Notes: generated by a model not told the origin, from the sequence alone. DNA of 64,000 nucleotides from Aved-18 sp964606665 (GCA_964606665.1 CAZSHS010000014.1:1-64000), one strand, 5' to 3'; shown: positions 17,018 through 27,007, counted from the stretch's first letter. Numbers and translations: made by a program.

Positions 17018-17743
17018 TTATAAAGATCTATTGGAAAGAATATATCGACAAATATCCATATCTTCGCTATGAGTCACCTTTATATTGAACCTCGAACCTG
17101 GTACCACTTTAACACTATGACCTGCATGCTCCAGACAAGCGGCATCATCAGTCACGACTAGTCCTTTTAAAACCAGCTTCTTATGTGCCTCTAAGAGCCA
17201 GTCAAGCCTTCCGCCCTGAGGAGTTTGGGCTAGATATAATTCGTCTCTATTAAGTGTTTCTTTGATATATAGAGTATCCCTATCAACTTTTTTCACCGTA
17301 TCTGGCACTACACTAGCCATGGTGGCAGCACCAGATGCGATTACTTCTGATACCACAGCATCAATATCATGTTTTGTTATAAGCGGTCTTGCCGCATCGT
17401 GAATGAGGGCGTGCATGGGCTTTGGAGTGTGACTTGTGCTTTGTATAAGCCCAAGATATACCGATTCTTGTCTGTTCTTGCCGCCGCTTATGACATCTAT
17501 TTTTTTATTAGTATCAATGGCATCGACTTGCTCTTGCATTGAAGACAAAATATATTCATTGCCAACCAAAACTATTGAAGATATATATGCGCTAGATATA
17601 AATTCGCGCAGGCTCCACATATAGAGTGGACAGTCCAGCAACATGCGACATTGCTTTGGACTTTCTTTGCTTATATCTGAACTGAACCGACTGCCTTCTC
17701 CTGCGGCGGCAATTATTGCCACAACTGGATTTATTGCGTTCAA
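17018..17743 (-). CDS. ispD: 2-C-methyl-D-erythritol 4-phosphate cytidylyltransferase
   Basis: 241 residues. IspD attaches CMP to methylerythritol phosphate, the third step of the non-mevalonate isoprenoid pathway. The nucleotide-binding start VAIIAAAGEGSRF is at 8-20, SPKQ supplies the conserved Lys, HDAARPLI is near 114-121, AQTPQGG near 173-179, VTDDAACLE near 196-204 and FNIKVTHSEDM near 217-227. All match the family. The ATG overlaps the scpB stop by four bases, so it is translationally coupled to the condensin genes. ispE, the next enzyme, is at 41807-42742 in the same window. Confidence 0.93.
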   Translation of the reverse strand: MNAINPVVAIIAAAGEGSRFSSDISKESPKQCRMLLDCPLYMWSLREFISSAYISSIVLVGNEYILSSMQEQVDAIDTNKKIDVISGGKNRQESVYLGLIQSTSHTPKPMHALIHDAARPLITKHDIDAVVSEVIASGAATMASVVPDTVKKVDRDTLYIKETLNRDELYLAQTPQGGRLDWLLEAHKKLVLKGLVVTDDAACLEHAGHSVKVVPGSRFNIKVTHSEDMDICRYILSNRSL

Positions 17744-18465
17744 GAGTTCGCTACAGGCTCGTCTACTACAAATTGAACTGGGACTTCGACATCTTCATGC
17801 TCAGACACTGGCTCAGACATCAAATTTGGTTCGGGACCTGGACTTGCATCAAAAGTCGAGATTATTTGCTCAGGCATCACTTGTGGCATCACTTCATTTT
17901 CTGCCACTTCTGCTTGCGCGACTTCAGCCGGCAGCGCATCAACTCCAGGCTCTGGAGCATTTGCAGCTTTTGCTTCTTTGGCAAGCATAGTGCGAAGTGA
18001 TTTGCCGTCTTTGGTTAATCTGAAATAGTCTTGAAACTCTTTGGTAGTAGTAAGAGTTGGTGAGCGACCTTCGTCGTGCTTATTAATAAGTTGGCGTTCG
18101 AGCAATTCTTTAATGTGGTCGTAAGCGCCAGCACCTCTTATTTTGATAATCTCCGACTGCATCACAGGTTGTTTGATGGCAATGGCAGATAGAGTGCGCA
18201 CAAGTGCTGTAGGCAATTCCAATGGAGCAAATTCGTTAATAATTGTGCTGTACTCGTCTCTTACTTGCAAAATATAACCATTATCGTCGGCAATCTCTAA
18301 GCCGCCTTTGCGCTCTTCGTAGTCTCGAATCAAGTCAAGAATGGCTTGTCTGGTCATATCTACGTCTATGTTTATAATTTGCGAAATGGCTTGAGCGCGC
18401 AAAGGTTTGTCGGTCAAATATAAGACCGCTTCGATTTTTCCTTTTATAACTTCGATTTCAGACAT
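17740..18465 (-). CDS. scpB: Segregation and condensation protein B
   Basis: 241 residues. ScpB is the winged-helix kleisin-interacting element of the bacterial SMC condensin. The two winged-helix domains are visible at about 5-80 (KGKIEAVLYLTDKPLRAQAIS) and 85-165 (LVRTLSAIAIKQPVMQSEI, then IRGAGAYDHIKELLERQLI with the family RG motif). The last about 65 residues are acidic and Ala/Pro/Val-rich, a probably disordered tail. It follows scpA by 13 bases and overlaps ispD by four, fixing it in the smc-scpA-scpB-ispD operon. Confidence 0.93.
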   Translation of the reverse strand: MSEIEVIKGKIEAVLYLTDKPLRAQAISQIINIDVDMTRQAILDLIRDYEERKGGLEIADDNGYILQVRDEYSTIINEFAPLELPTALVRTLSAIAIKQPVMQSEIIKIRGAGAYDHIKELLERQLINKHDEGRSPTLTTTKEFQDYFRLTKDGKSLRTMLAKEAKAANAPEPGVDALPAEVAQAEVAENEVMPQVMPEQIISTFDASPGPEPNLMSEPVSEHEDVEVPVQFVVDEPVANS

Positions 18466-18478
18466 AAGTTGGATCTCG

Positions 18479-19300
18479 TTATTTTGCTTGAGTTATGAAA
18501 ACTGGACCATAAAAACTTTCTTGCTCAAGTTGTATTTTACCTGCATTGGACAGAAAAAGTGAAGCAAGAAAAGCGTCTACCCATGTACCTTTTCGATCGA
18601 GCATGCTTGCTAGAGCAAATAATTCTATACGCTGATTGGCCTGAAAGATTTTGACCAGGAGCTGCTCTACATTCTCTATAGTATGCTCTATATCTTCATC
18701 GTGAGCCAGATTCAATATGTCATCGACATCTTGAATCAAAGTATGACCGCTTAAATCAATGCGAGATTTTCTGCTTTTTTCAGAGCGAATCTTCTCAATT
18801 TTTTCGGCTTCTTGTAGAGCTTTAATAAGCTCGTCTAGTGTAATTTTGCGACGGACTACTTTTGTGCGGGTTGGCTTTCTTACAATAGCCTTTTCTAAAT
18901 CGGTGAGCGAAATCTGGCGTGGTTGCTTGGCGCCATCAAATTCCATGGCACCTTCATCAAAGTCCATGAAGTCATCGTCCACTTTTTCTTCTTCAACCAC
19001 TTCAGTCAAAAGCGACTCAGCTTTCAAACGAAGCAAGACCGATGCATGGAAAATAATCTTGCCCGACTGGCGCAAGCTCTCTTTTGGTGTAGCAGCAATT
19101 GCTTTTAAGAATTTGTCTGTAACATCAATGATGTCGACTGATTTGGCGTCGATTTCACCATTCTTTGCCATGCGCACAAGAATTTCGATACCATCAGATG
19201 GACCTACATTACGCTCGTGCTCAAAAGATATTGGATCTAAAGTGGCAGGATCTATAAAGAGCTGCTGAACTACTTCTAGCTTTACTTGCGATTCTTCCAT
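18479..19300 (-). CDS. scpA: Segregation and condensation protein A (kleisin)
   Basis: 273 residues. ScpA bridges the Smc head domains and binds ScpB. The N-terminal GPSDGIEILVRMAKNGEID...VDIIDVTDKFL corresponds to the family GPLDLLLHLI...DIxDIPIxxIT region, though it is divergent (PSDG for PLDL). SVLLRLKAESLL is the family hydrophobic helix, and a C-terminal winged helix (LFALASMLDRKGTWVDAFLASLFLSNAGKIQLEQESFYGPVFI) contacts Smc. The middle is acidic and then basic. It follows smc by three bases. Confidence 0.92.
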   Translation of the reverse strand: MEESQVKLEVVQQLFIDPATLDPISFEHERNVGPSDGIEILVRMAKNGEIDAKSVDIIDVTDKFLKAIAATPKESLRQSGKIIFHASVLLRLKAESLLTEVVEEEKVDDDFMDFDEGAMEFDGAKQPRQISLTDLEKAIVRKPTRTKVVRRKITLDELIKALQEAEKIEKIRSEKSRKSRIDLSGHTLIQDVDDILNLAHDEDIEHTIENVEQLLVKIFQANQRIELFALASMLDRKGTWVDAFLASLFLSNAGKIQLEQESFYGPVFITQAK

Positions 19301-19303
19301 AGT

Positions 19304-22300
19304 CTAGGCTCCACGAGCTTGAGGCTCTTCGTCATGCTCTGGATTTTCGGCTGGAATCTGAATTTCGCTGATGCCCACTACGCGCGAGTAACCGTCGTTG
19401 CGCAATGACACGCCTACGGCGTGATCGGCTTGTTCGATCATTGGGCGTCGCAGACTGACTACAACAAATTGGGCTTGCTTCGATTGGCGCTTGACCATAC
19501 GTGCAAGACGGTCAGCATTTGCACCGTCTAACATCATATCGACCTCATCGAATGCGTAGAACGGGGCTGGTGCGTAGCGTTGGAAAGCAAATACAAAAGA
19601 TAGCGCCGTAAGCGACTTCTCTCCACCAGACAAAGCTTCAATACGCTGCATTTTCTTGTCGCGTGGCTGGGCTCTTATAATCAAACCGCCATCAAAGGGG
19701 CTGTCTGGATACTCTAGTTCAAGCTTGCCAGAACCATGACTCAATTCAGCGAAGATTTCCTGGAAGTTGTTGTTTACAGCATGGAAGGCTTCCAAGAAAG
19801 TGGATTTTTTCAATTCGTCGTAGCCAGAGATACGCTGGATAATTTCTTCTTTTTCAAGATCAAGCGTTTCTAAATTGGTATCAAGTTCGGTTTTTCTAGT
19901 TTCGGTCTGGTTATACTCGTCTAGAGCCTTCATGTTAACTGGTTCTAGATGGCGCATCTTGCGCTCTAGTTTTTCAACTTCTTTTTTGAGATCGTCTACC
20001 GTTTGTTGATTAGGCGGCTCATAGTCTGGATTTTCAGCCTTGATAATAGCTAACTGCGCTTTGATTTCTTCAAAATCACGCTCCAAGTCAAACAAAGCCA
20101 GTTTCTCATTCTTGCGCTCTTCGTTAACACGCTTAGCTTCTTGATCATATTTGGATTTTTGAACTTCTTGCTCAGTTACATTTGCATGTATCTCGTCTTT
20201 CTTGCTACGCAGCGACTCAAGCTCTACAGAGATTTCATTGACTTTCTTCTCTACTTCGCCAATAGCCAATTTTATGCATTCAACCGACTCTAAAAGAATA
20301 GGACGCTGATTAATAAGCTCTTCCATCTCTGCTTTAGAATTGGTGACTTGCTCTTTAAGATTGTCGCGAGTATTTGTCTCAACAACTTCTTCAGTTTCAA
20401 TTTTGTCAATTAGGCGCTGAATTTCTTTGCACTCTTTTTCAGTAGAGTCGACATCTTCTCTAACTTCTTCAGAATCGAGAATAAGTTTTTCTAGCTTGGA
20501 GTTTGCACCTTTATCTTTGACGTTTTCCAATGCCCGAGCCAGTTCATCGATTTTCTTTTCGAAACTTTCGACTTCGACATTAATGGTATCCATTTCTTGA
20601 TCTATTAGGTCTATCTCGTCGCCTTTTTCACGCAGGCGCGGTTTAATTTGATCAATATTTTGATCTAATTCGACGGTTTGTTTTTTGTTTTCTTCAATAG
20701 CTGACTGCTTCTGCATTGCATCAGCTTTGGCTTTAACTAATTTCTCTTTTTCTTCGTTTAGTGCAACATTCAGCTCTTTAACAGCTTCTTTGAGCGACTT
20801 GATTTGCTCTTGCACACTTGCTTGAGTTTGTTTCAAAACACTTAGGTCTGTTTCTCCACGCTTAGAGAAGTGCAGACGCGACTTGCTTTCTTGACCGCCT
20901 GTGATACTGCCAGATTTTTCTAACAGCTCACCACCAACAGTGACCATACGAGCCTGGTTGAGCATTTTGCGCGCACTGTCGAGATCGTTCATTACCACAG
21001 TTTGACCACAAGCATATTGAAATGCTTTGGCAAAGCGCGGCTCAAAATCAATCATGTTATAAGCAAAATCGACTACACCCTGACGCTCTGGAAGCAATCC
21101 TGGTGGATTGGAAGAAATTTTATTTAGTGGAACGAAAGTAGCTCTGCCTGATTGTGTCGATTTAAGATACTCGATACATTCTTTTGCTACTTGATCGTCC
21201 TCAACCACAACATGGCTCAAACGAGGTCCAATACAAGTCTCAAGCGCTGTTGTGTAGTCACCTTCGCACGAGCCTAGCTCACCGATGGTGCCATAAACGC
21301 CTTTGATACCAGCCGCCATAATGGCTTCAACAGCGTGTCCGTAACCGCTTGTACCGGTTACTTCTTTTTGTGTTTCAAGTTCGATTACGCGTCGCTTGAC
21401 TTGCTCAAGACTGTTTTGTTTGGATTCAATTTCTTCCTGGGTCGATTCAAGTTCGCCTTCAAGCTGCTCGATGTCGCGACTTATGCCAAGTACAAGTGCA
21501 TACGCATCTTGATACTGTCTATCGATTCGCTCACCCAAAGCCTTGCTGCCAGCCGATTTAGCAATAAGTTCTGTGGCTCTTGTGCGAATACCTTCGAGCT
21601 CTTTTTCTAAATTAAGTCTGTTTGCTTTTAATTCAGTAGCGCGAACTTGTTTCTGGTGTTTATCTTCACGTAGTTTTTGCAAGTCATCGTGCAAATTAGA
21701 AACTTTGTCGGATGATTTGTCTTTTTCTTTGCGCAGAGATTCAATTTGATCGATAAAAACTTTTAGCGCTGCTTGTTTTTCATCTAGAACTACTTTTACA
21801 GTTTTTTGATCTTCTAAGTGTTGAGACTTTTGTTTGCTTAACTTTCGCAAGTGTTTCTCGATAGTCTCGATTTGGCTCTCAACTGCCTTTACGGTTTTTT
21901 CTTTCTCTCCAAAAACACCATCAAGGTTAGAGAGTTTGTTTTCTTCACGAGTCAATTCGCCTCGTTTGTTCTCCAGATCTTGTCTTAAAAGTAGTTGTTC
22001 GTTGCCACCTTTGTCTCGGATTTCTTCGTCGATTCTGCCCATTTCACTGCGTAGAGTTAATAGCCCTACTTCAGTTTCATATAGTTTGGAGGCAAGAAAA
22101 GTTTCGCGCTCGTCCAACTTGATCAAAATCTGGCGCTTTTCACTAACAGCTAAATCAAGTTCGTTGGTTCGAACAAAAATGAGATCTCGCTCAATAGATT
22201 CTTTCTTAGTTTTTAAGTCTAGATATTTAAGAGCCTGGTCGCGGTCTGTGCGCAACTGCTCTAGGCGAGCAACAATTTCGACAAGCACTATACGCTGATG

Positions 22301-22846
22301 ATCGATTTTTTCAGAAACAGTTCCTAATTCTGATTTTGCTTGATCGATTCTGCGATCAAATTCAGCAACCCCTGCAAGCTCGTCGATGATGCGACGACGG
22401 TCAGAGGCGCTCATTGTGACGATACCAGTAACGTCACCCTGCATGATGACGTTGAATCCGGTAGGACTTACGTTATATCTGACCAACTGATCATGGACTT
22501 CAGTTAGCGTAGCAACTCTGCCATTCAATATATATGTACTTGTATAGCCATTAGGCTTTACTTTGATTCGACGAGTGACTTCAATTTCTTCGTTATCGTT
22601 GCTTACAAACTTGACTCTGACTTTGGCTTCGTTCTTGCCGCTCAAGTTATTAAGTAAGTCGGGCAACCTTTCTGCCCGCATAGAGCGGGTAGATGAAAGT
22701 CCCAGGGCAAAAAGTAAACTGTCGATGATATTCGACTTGCCCGAGCCATTTGGGCCGGATATAGTAGTGAACCCGTCGAGGAGCGGAACTACTGTTGGTC
22801 GACCAAACGACTTGAAGTTATCTAACTCAATTTCTTTTATTCGCAC
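19304..22846 (-). CDS. smc: Chromosome partition protein Smc
   Basis: 1180 residues, the full family length. Smc forms the ATP-driven ring of bacterial condensin. The GTG start at 22846 opens directly into IELDNFKSFG. Walker A is GPNGSGKSNIIDSLLF (about 33-48), followed by long coiled coils. The hinge is at about 505-665 (GVYGTIGELGS, ATFVPLNKI, TVGGELLEKSGSITGG). After the return coil come the signature LSGGEKSLTALSFVFAF and Walker B APFYAFDEVDMMLDGAN, then the D-loop region. The C-terminal tail is short and acidic. It begins the smc-scpA-scpB-ispD operon; the upstream TPR gene on the same strand ends 154 bases away. Confidence 0.96.
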   Translation of the reverse strand: MRIKEIELDNFKSFGRPTVVPLLDGFTTISGPNGSGKSNIIDSLLFALGLSSTRSMRAERLPDLLNNLSGKNEAKVRVKFVSNDNEEIEVTRRIKVKPNGYTSTYILNGRVATLTEVHDQLVRYNVSPTGFNVIMQGDVTGIVTMSASDRRRIIDELAGVAEFDRRIDQAKSELGTVSEKIDHQRIVLVEIVARLEQLRTDRDQALKYLDLKTKKESIERDLIFVRTNELDLAVSEKRQILIKLDERETFLASKLYETEVGLLTLRSEMGRIDEEIRDKGGNEQLLLRQDLENKRGELTREENKLSNLDGVFGEKEKTVKAVESQIETIEKHLRKLSKQKSQHLEDQKTVKVVLDEKQAALKVFIDQIESLRKEKDKSSDKVSNLHDDLQKLREDKHQKQVRATELKANRLNLEKELEGIRTRATELIAKSAGSKALGERIDRQYQDAYALVLGISRDIEQLEGELESTQEEIESKQNSLEQVKRRVIELETQKEVTGTSGYGHAVEAIMAAGIKGVYGTIGELGSCEGDYTTALETCIGPRLSHVVVEDDQVAKECIEYLKSTQSGRATFVPLNKISSNPPGLLPERQGVVDFAYNMIDFEPRFAKAFQYACGQTVVMNDLDSARKMLNQARMVTVGGELLEKSGSITGGQESKSRLHFSKRGETDLSVLKQTQASVQEQIKSLKEAVKELNVALNEEKEKLVKAKADAMQKQSAIEENKKQTVELDQNIDQIKPRLREKGDEIDLIDQEMDTINVEVESFEKKIDELARALENVKDKGANSKLEKLILDSEEVREDVDSTEKECKEIQRLIDKIETEEVVETNTRDNLKEQVTNSKAEMEELINQRPILLESVECIKLAIGEVEKKVNEISVELESLRSKKDEIHANVTEQEVQKSKYDQEAKRVNEERKNEKLALFDLERDFEEIKAQLAIIKAENPDYEPPNQQTVDDLKKEVEKLERKMRHLEPVNMKALDEYNQTETRKTELDTNLETLDLEKEEIIQRISGYDELKKSTFLEAFHAVNNNFQEIFAELSHGSGKLELEYPDSPFDGGLIIRAQPRDKKMQRIEALSGGEKSLTALSFVFAFQRYAPAPFYAFDEVDMMLDGANADRLARMVKRQSKQAQFVVVSLRRPMIEQADHAVGVSLRNDGYSRVVGISEIQIPAENPEHDEEPQARGA

Positions 22847-23000
22847 GCTAGTTGAAAGTTTTGGTTACCGCAGACCTGATTTTCCCTTGTCGAATTAGAC
22901 TATACACTTTATCTGGTGTCAAGCATGTGGTGTCGGATTTGGTGAAAAGTGATCAAAAGTGGTGCTTTTATATATCCAGTGTAAAGTGTTATCGGCGCCG

Positions 23001-24536
23001 TCATAAGTTTTTCGAGTACTTCTCAATCAGTTCTTTGGCATGACTTGCATCGTTGTCTTTTGGTGCAAATTTAACGAATGTGCGCAGTTGAGCAAGTCCA
23101 TTTCGCACATCGCCAGACTCGATCATAAGCAATCCTAGATTGTAATGAACGGCAGTGAGGGCAGAATCTAGTTTCAATGTTTTTTGATAGGCCTCAATTG
23201 CTTCTTTCTTTTTTTTGGCATTCATGGACAGAATCCAGGCTAAATTATATTGACACTTAGCGTCTTTATCGTTCGCCTTGGCCCATTTGTAGGCTAACTC
23301 CTGGGCTCTGTCCGATTTATTTTCTTTGAGCAAAATTTTAAGCAAAGCATTCATTGCTTCAAGTTTAATGGTCGGAGTGCAGAAGCGCTCTAAATCTAAC
23401 GTTCGCTCAAATTGAAGTGCAGCAGCCTTGTCGTCACGATTAGCTAGCAAATATCGCCCTAAAATCAAATGCGGTCTTGGATCGTCTGGTGCTGCCACTG
23501 TACCTTTGCGCGCTTCTTTTATGGCACTATCTAAATCACCGATTTTTTCAAAACACATCGCCAATTTCAAAATATTATCTATATTATTGGCCGATAATTG
23601 CTGAATGCGCCTGCAGACTTCTTTGGCTTCTTTATATTTCTTGGCTGCAAAATAACAGTCCGCCACCAGCAATAGTGACTGCCAATCGCCAGGATTATTT
23701 TCTTTCAATTTAGCGGCTTCTAAAAGAGCTGCATCAATCGATGCTTTATCGCCCTTTTCTAAAGTAGCTCGCACCTGAGCAATTTTAGCCGGAAAATATT
23801 TAGGATCAAGAGTCAAAGCATATTTTGCATCTTTCAATGCCATATTTGGCTGACCTATAGCCAGATGCAACAATGCTCTATTTGTAATAGCTTGAAGATA
23901 TTTGCTATCTTTTTGAATAGCAAGATCAATACATTTGACCCCTTGGGCATATTCGCCTTTGAGCGCCAAAAGTGCGCCACAATTATTTTGATATTTGGCT
24001 TTGGTTGAATCAATCTTTACTGCAGTTTGAAATTCTTTCAAAGCGTCATTTACTCTGCCTTCAGAAAGCATGTCGCAGCCTTGCAAATTATGATAATCGG
24101 CTTCGTTGAAGTCTTTTTGAGTGGGCTTCATCCCCGGTAGAGGTAGCACTAGACCAGCTTCGTCAGTGGCACTCAAATCGTCTTTAGTCACAAGCAAATC
24201 AGCTTGTTTTTTGAAAGCTTGCTCGAATTGAGACTTTTCGTCAGACTTGGCTTTTACTTCAGAATCTGACGCCTCTATTTTTTTTGCTTTAGCTCTAAAT
24301 TGAACCCAACCTAAGGTTAGCGAATAAGGCAGTTTCTGATCTGACAGAATCATATATATATGTGTTCGATCACTTTCGCGCGAAAGATTATATCTATGAT
24401 CTTTCATCAATCGCGCTTTCACTGACTGACAGGCGTCAGCCGCTTCTTCTTGGGTGAGAGCCAGTGCATAAAACTGGTTTGTAAGAAGAAAAAACAAAGA
24501 CAAAGCGCTTGCACATATCGTCTTATTAATAGGCAT
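23001..24536 (-). CDS. Secreted TPR-repeat protein
   Basis: 511 residues. A signal peptide (MPINKTICASALSLFFLLTNQFYALA) is followed by a Cys-containing helical region, a charged linker and, from about residue 145, at least eight TPR units. Examples are NLQGCDMLSEGRVNDALKEF, AITNRALLHLAIGQPNMALK, PHLILGRYLLANRDDKAALQF and AVHYNLGLLMIESGDVRNGL. TPRs bind partner peptides, and an exported scaffold role is likely; no enzymatic motif is seen. It is divergent from tgt, whose start is 17 bases away, so the promoters must overlap or sit inside the coding ends. It is upstream of smc on the same strand. Confidence 0.85.
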   Translation of the reverse strand: MPINKTICASALSLFFLLTNQFYALALTQEEAADACQSVKARLMKDHRYNLSRESDRTHIYMILSDQKLPYSLTLGWVQFRAKAKKIEASDSEVKAKSDEKSQFEQAFKKQADLLVTKDDLSATDEAGLVLPLPGMKPTQKDFNEADYHNLQGCDMLSEGRVNDALKEFQTAVKIDSTKAKYQNNCGALLALKGEYAQGVKCIDLAIQKDSKYLQAITNRALLHLAIGQPNMALKDAKYALTLDPKYFPAKIAQVRATLEKGDKASIDAALLEAAKLKENNPGDWQSLLLVADCYFAAKKYKEAKEVCRRIQQLSANNIDNILKLAMCFEKIGDLDSAIKEARKGTVAAPDDPRPHLILGRYLLANRDDKAAALQFERTLDLERFCTPTIKLEAMNALLKILLKENKSDRAQELAYKWAKANDKDAKCQYNLAWILSMNAKKKKEAIEAYQKTLKLDSALTAVHYNLGLLMIESGDVRNGLAQLRTFVKFAPKDNDASHAKELIEKYSKNL

Positions 24537-24553
24537 AGACTAATATATTACCA

Positions 24554-25678
24554 ATGAATTCGCCTCTTAAGTTTGAAATCGAAGCTGAGTGTCCCTGGTC
24601 GGGGGCTCGAGCCGGAAAAATGACCACATTGCATGGTGTGGTTGAGACTCCTGTTTTCATGCCGGTTGGAACCTATGCGGCAATGAAGTCAATGACCTTT
24701 GATCAAGTAGACGAATGTGGTGCTCAAATTGTTCTGTCTAATTCGTATCATTTATATTTACGTCCCGGTCACAATTTTATAAAAGAAGCGGGTGGATTGC
24801 ACCAGTTTATGTCCTGGCAAAAGCCCATTTTGACTGATTCTGGTGGCTTTCAGGTTTTCAGTTTGGACCAATTTAGAAAAATCACCGAGGATGGTGTCCA
24901 TTTTAAAGACCATAAAAATGGAAGCAAGCATTTTATTGGTCCGGCTAAATCAATGGAAATTCAAAATGCAATTGGTGCCGATATCATCATGGCTTTTGAT
25001 GAGTGCGTAGCTAATCCCGCAACATATGAAATGGCCAAAGCAGCCATGGAACGCACTCACAGATGGCTCGAAGTTTGTACCCAAACGCATGCGCGTAAAG
25101 ATGAGCAATCTTTATTTGGTATCATTCAGGGAAGCATATATAAAGATCTGCGCAATCAATCAGTTGATGCAGTTACATCTTTTGATTTACCAGGTTATGC
25201 CATTGGTGGCGTGGCGGTGGGCGAAGAGCGCCCTATAATCGAAGATATAGTGGCACATACAGCACCGCAAATGCCGCGCGACAAACCCAGATATCTAATG
25301 GGCATAGGCACACCCTGGGATATAGCGTTTGCCATCAGGTGGGGCATAGATATGTTCGACTGTGTCTCGCCCACAAGACTTGCCAGACACGGAGCTGCTT
25401 TCACAAGCCAGGGTCGAATATCGCTCAAAAACGCACCACACAAAACTGAATATATTGCAGTCGACGACAAGTGCTCATGTCTTACTTGCAAAAAATACAC
25501 ACGGGCATATTTGCATCATTTGGTGCGTTTAAATGAAATGTCTGGTTGCATACTGCTTTCCATACACAATGTCCAATATCTTATAGACCAAGCACAATTA
25601 TTGCGCCAAGCCATTTTCAATGGCAATTTCAAAGAAGTGTACGAAGACTTTGTCAGTCGCTTTTATTCTTTACGCTGA
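24554..25678 (+). CDS. tgt: tRNA-guanine (queuine) transglycosylase
   Basis: 374 residues. Tgt exchanges G34 of GUN-anticodon tRNAs for preQ1 on the way to queuosine. The base-binding region SNSYHLYLRPG and catalytic LTDSGGFQVFSL are near residues 62-105, followed by IGGVAVGEE, MGIGTPWDI and the nucleophile-bearing DMFDCVSPTRLARHG. The zinc site is CSCLTCKKYTRAYLHHLV, with the final His in SIHNVQYL. All catalytic features are intact. The 3' end overlaps the convergent pspA gene by 16 bases, so read-through could produce antisense RNA to it. No queuosine synthesis genes are visible nearby. Confidence 0.96.
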   Translation: MNSPLKFEIEAECPWSGARAGKMTTLHGVVETPVFMPVGTYAAMKSMTFDQVDECGAQIVLSNSYHLYLRPGHNFIKEAGGLHQFMSWQKPILTDSGGFQVFSLDQFRKITEDGVHFKDHKNGSKHFIGPAKSMEIQNAIGADIIMAFDECVANPATYEMAKAAMERTHRWLEVCTQTHARKDEQSLFGIIQGSIYKDLRNQSVDAVTSFDLPGYAIGGVAVGEERPIIEDIVAHTAPQMPRDKPRYLMGIGTPWDIAFAIRWGIDMFDCVSPTRLARHGAAFTSQGRISLKNAPHKTEYIAVDDKCSCLTCKKYTRAYLHHLVRLNEMSGCILLSIHNVQYLIDQAQLLRQAIFNGNFKEVYEDFVSRFYSLR

Positions 25679-26421
25679 GCGTCGCTTACTTCAACTTCAG
25701 CATCGACAGTGTCTGAATCTTTCAAGTCAAGCAATATGGGACCATCTTTTTTGGTTGTAATCAATTTGCTTGAATCGCCACCAGATTTAAGAGCAAGCAG
25801 TTCCATCTCAATATCGCTTGCGCCTTCAAACGAAGCAAAGGCATTATCCAGATTGTCGCGTCCAAGTTCTGCCATCGCTTGAGCTTTGGCTTCGTTCTCT
25901 TGCACTTTTAGCTCCATGCGCTCCATGATTGAACCAGCGCTTTGAGCATTGGTTTTAGACAAAATCTCGTTTGCTTTAGAAGTAGCTTGAGCAGCTTTGT
26001 CGCGGGCAATAAGAACTTGCTTTTTGGTATAAGTTTTGGAGGCTTCCGCTTCAAGCTCGGCGAGACGACGCCTTAGTCCTGCTGTAATTTCCTTTTGAGC
26101 GTGAAGTTGTGTTTCTAAGTCTTTGACCGCAGCGGCGTATTGCTGTTTGCGTTGCAGCGCTTGACGAGCCAGGTCATCGTTGCCTTGTTGCACAGCCATA
26201 CCGGCTCTTGTTTGCCAAACGTCGACTTGTTCGACATTTTTCTTGAGCTGTTGCTCCAGTTGCTTTTCAGTGGCTATTGCTTGAGCCACCGCCTGGCGGA
26301 CCTGAATAAGATTCGACTGCAAGTCTTGATAGGCTTGCTCCAACATCATCTGAGGGTCTTCGACTTTACCCAGAAGGCTATTAATCATTGCTCTAAGGAC
26401 AAGCCCGATGCGCTGAAACAT
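25663..26421 (-). CDS. pspA: PspA/Vipp1 (IM30) family membrane-stress protein
   Basis: 252 residues, almost entirely helical. The N-terminal amphipathic helix MFQRIGLVLRAMINSLLGK followed by VEDPQMMLEQAYQDL is the PspA/IM30 signature, and long coiled coils follow (KQLEQQLKKNVEQV, QKEITAGLRRRLAELE). These proteins form ESCRT-III-like rings on the cytoplasmic membrane to preserve its integrity; Vipp1 members are needed for thylakoids in Cyanobacteria. The C-terminal extension after about 215 is Ser/Asp/Lys-rich; whether it matches the Vipp1 tail cannot be settled by eye. An AAGAGGAG ribosome-binding site precedes the start. It is divergent from the ATP synthase cluster, with 187 bases between, fitting shared energy-stress control. 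Confidence 0.9.
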   Translation of the reverse strand: MFQRIGLVLRAMINSLLGKVEDPQMMLEQAYQDLQSNLIQVRQAVAQAIATEKQLEQQLKKNVEQVDVWQTRAGMAVQQGNDDLARQALQRKQQYAAAVKDLETQLHAQKEITAGLRRRLAELEAEASKTYTKKQVLIARDKAAQATSKANEILSKTNAQSAGSIMERMELKVQENEAKAQAMAELGRDNLDNAFASFEGASDIEMELLALKSGGDSSKLITTKKDGPILLDLKDSDTVDAEVEVSDAQRKE

Positions 26422-26608
26422 GTTTCTGGAATCTCCTCTTGGTGCTGCTTAAATACTGCTTAAATAGTAGTGTATCAAAACCGATTCGGCATTTATTTTG
26501 GTCAAATTGTTAATGGCGCATTCTATTTATAAGGAATACCCAGAAGCGGATGTAAATAGAACATTGCCCTCATAATACTAAATAAAGCCTTAATTCATTA
26601 AAGACAAT

Positions 26609-26944
26609 ATGAGCAGTCAAAACAAACCAGAACCTATTCCTTATGCCGACCAGCAAGAGGCAGAGTTAAATCCGGTAGAACCGGCAGCAGACAGTATTTC
26701 AGACCAGCCAGGCGGACCGCCTGCATGGATGGTTGCGTCTCAGTGGGGGATGAATTTAACGGTACTGACTTGTCTTTTTGGATACGCCGGCTTTTGGCTT
26801 GGGCAGCAACTTCACAACAATGCACTGTCATTTTTTCTGACATTGCTTGGCATCATTCTTGGCTTTATAGCAGGGATATATCGCATGATAAAAGGCAGTG
26901 AAGCTTTGAAAAGAAAGCAAAAGTCGGATAAACAGGGGAAATAG
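26609..26944 (+). CDS. atpI: ATP synthase accessory protein AtpI/AtpZ-like
   Basis: 111 residues. The first half is polar and Pro/Glu-rich, and the second half carries two membrane helices: MNLTVLTCLFGYAGFWLG and ALSFFLTLLGIILGFIAGIYRMI. The second ends in the GxxxGxYRM pattern of the AtpI/AtpZ family, small proteins at the head of F-type ATP synthase operons that help c-ring assembly or magnesium uptake. Its position just before the a-subunit gene supports the call. Sequence alone does not separate AtpI from AtpZ. Confidence 0.75.
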   Translation: MSSQNKPEPIPYADQQEAELNPVEPAADSISDQPGGPPAWMVASQWGMNLTVLTCLFGYAGFWLGQQLHNNALSFFLTLLGIILGFIAGIYRMIKGSEALKRKQKSDKQGK

Positions 26945-27007
26945 CCTCTGCTATTATTTATGGCGTTCGCCCAATATCTTTATTTGTAACGGGTACAAAA
27001 ATTCGCC

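Noticed and set aside
18759..19268. Plus-strand frame of 169 codons opposite scpA
   Set aside because: It lies wholly antisense to scpA and has the Ser/Phe/Ile-rich composition of a shadow frame.
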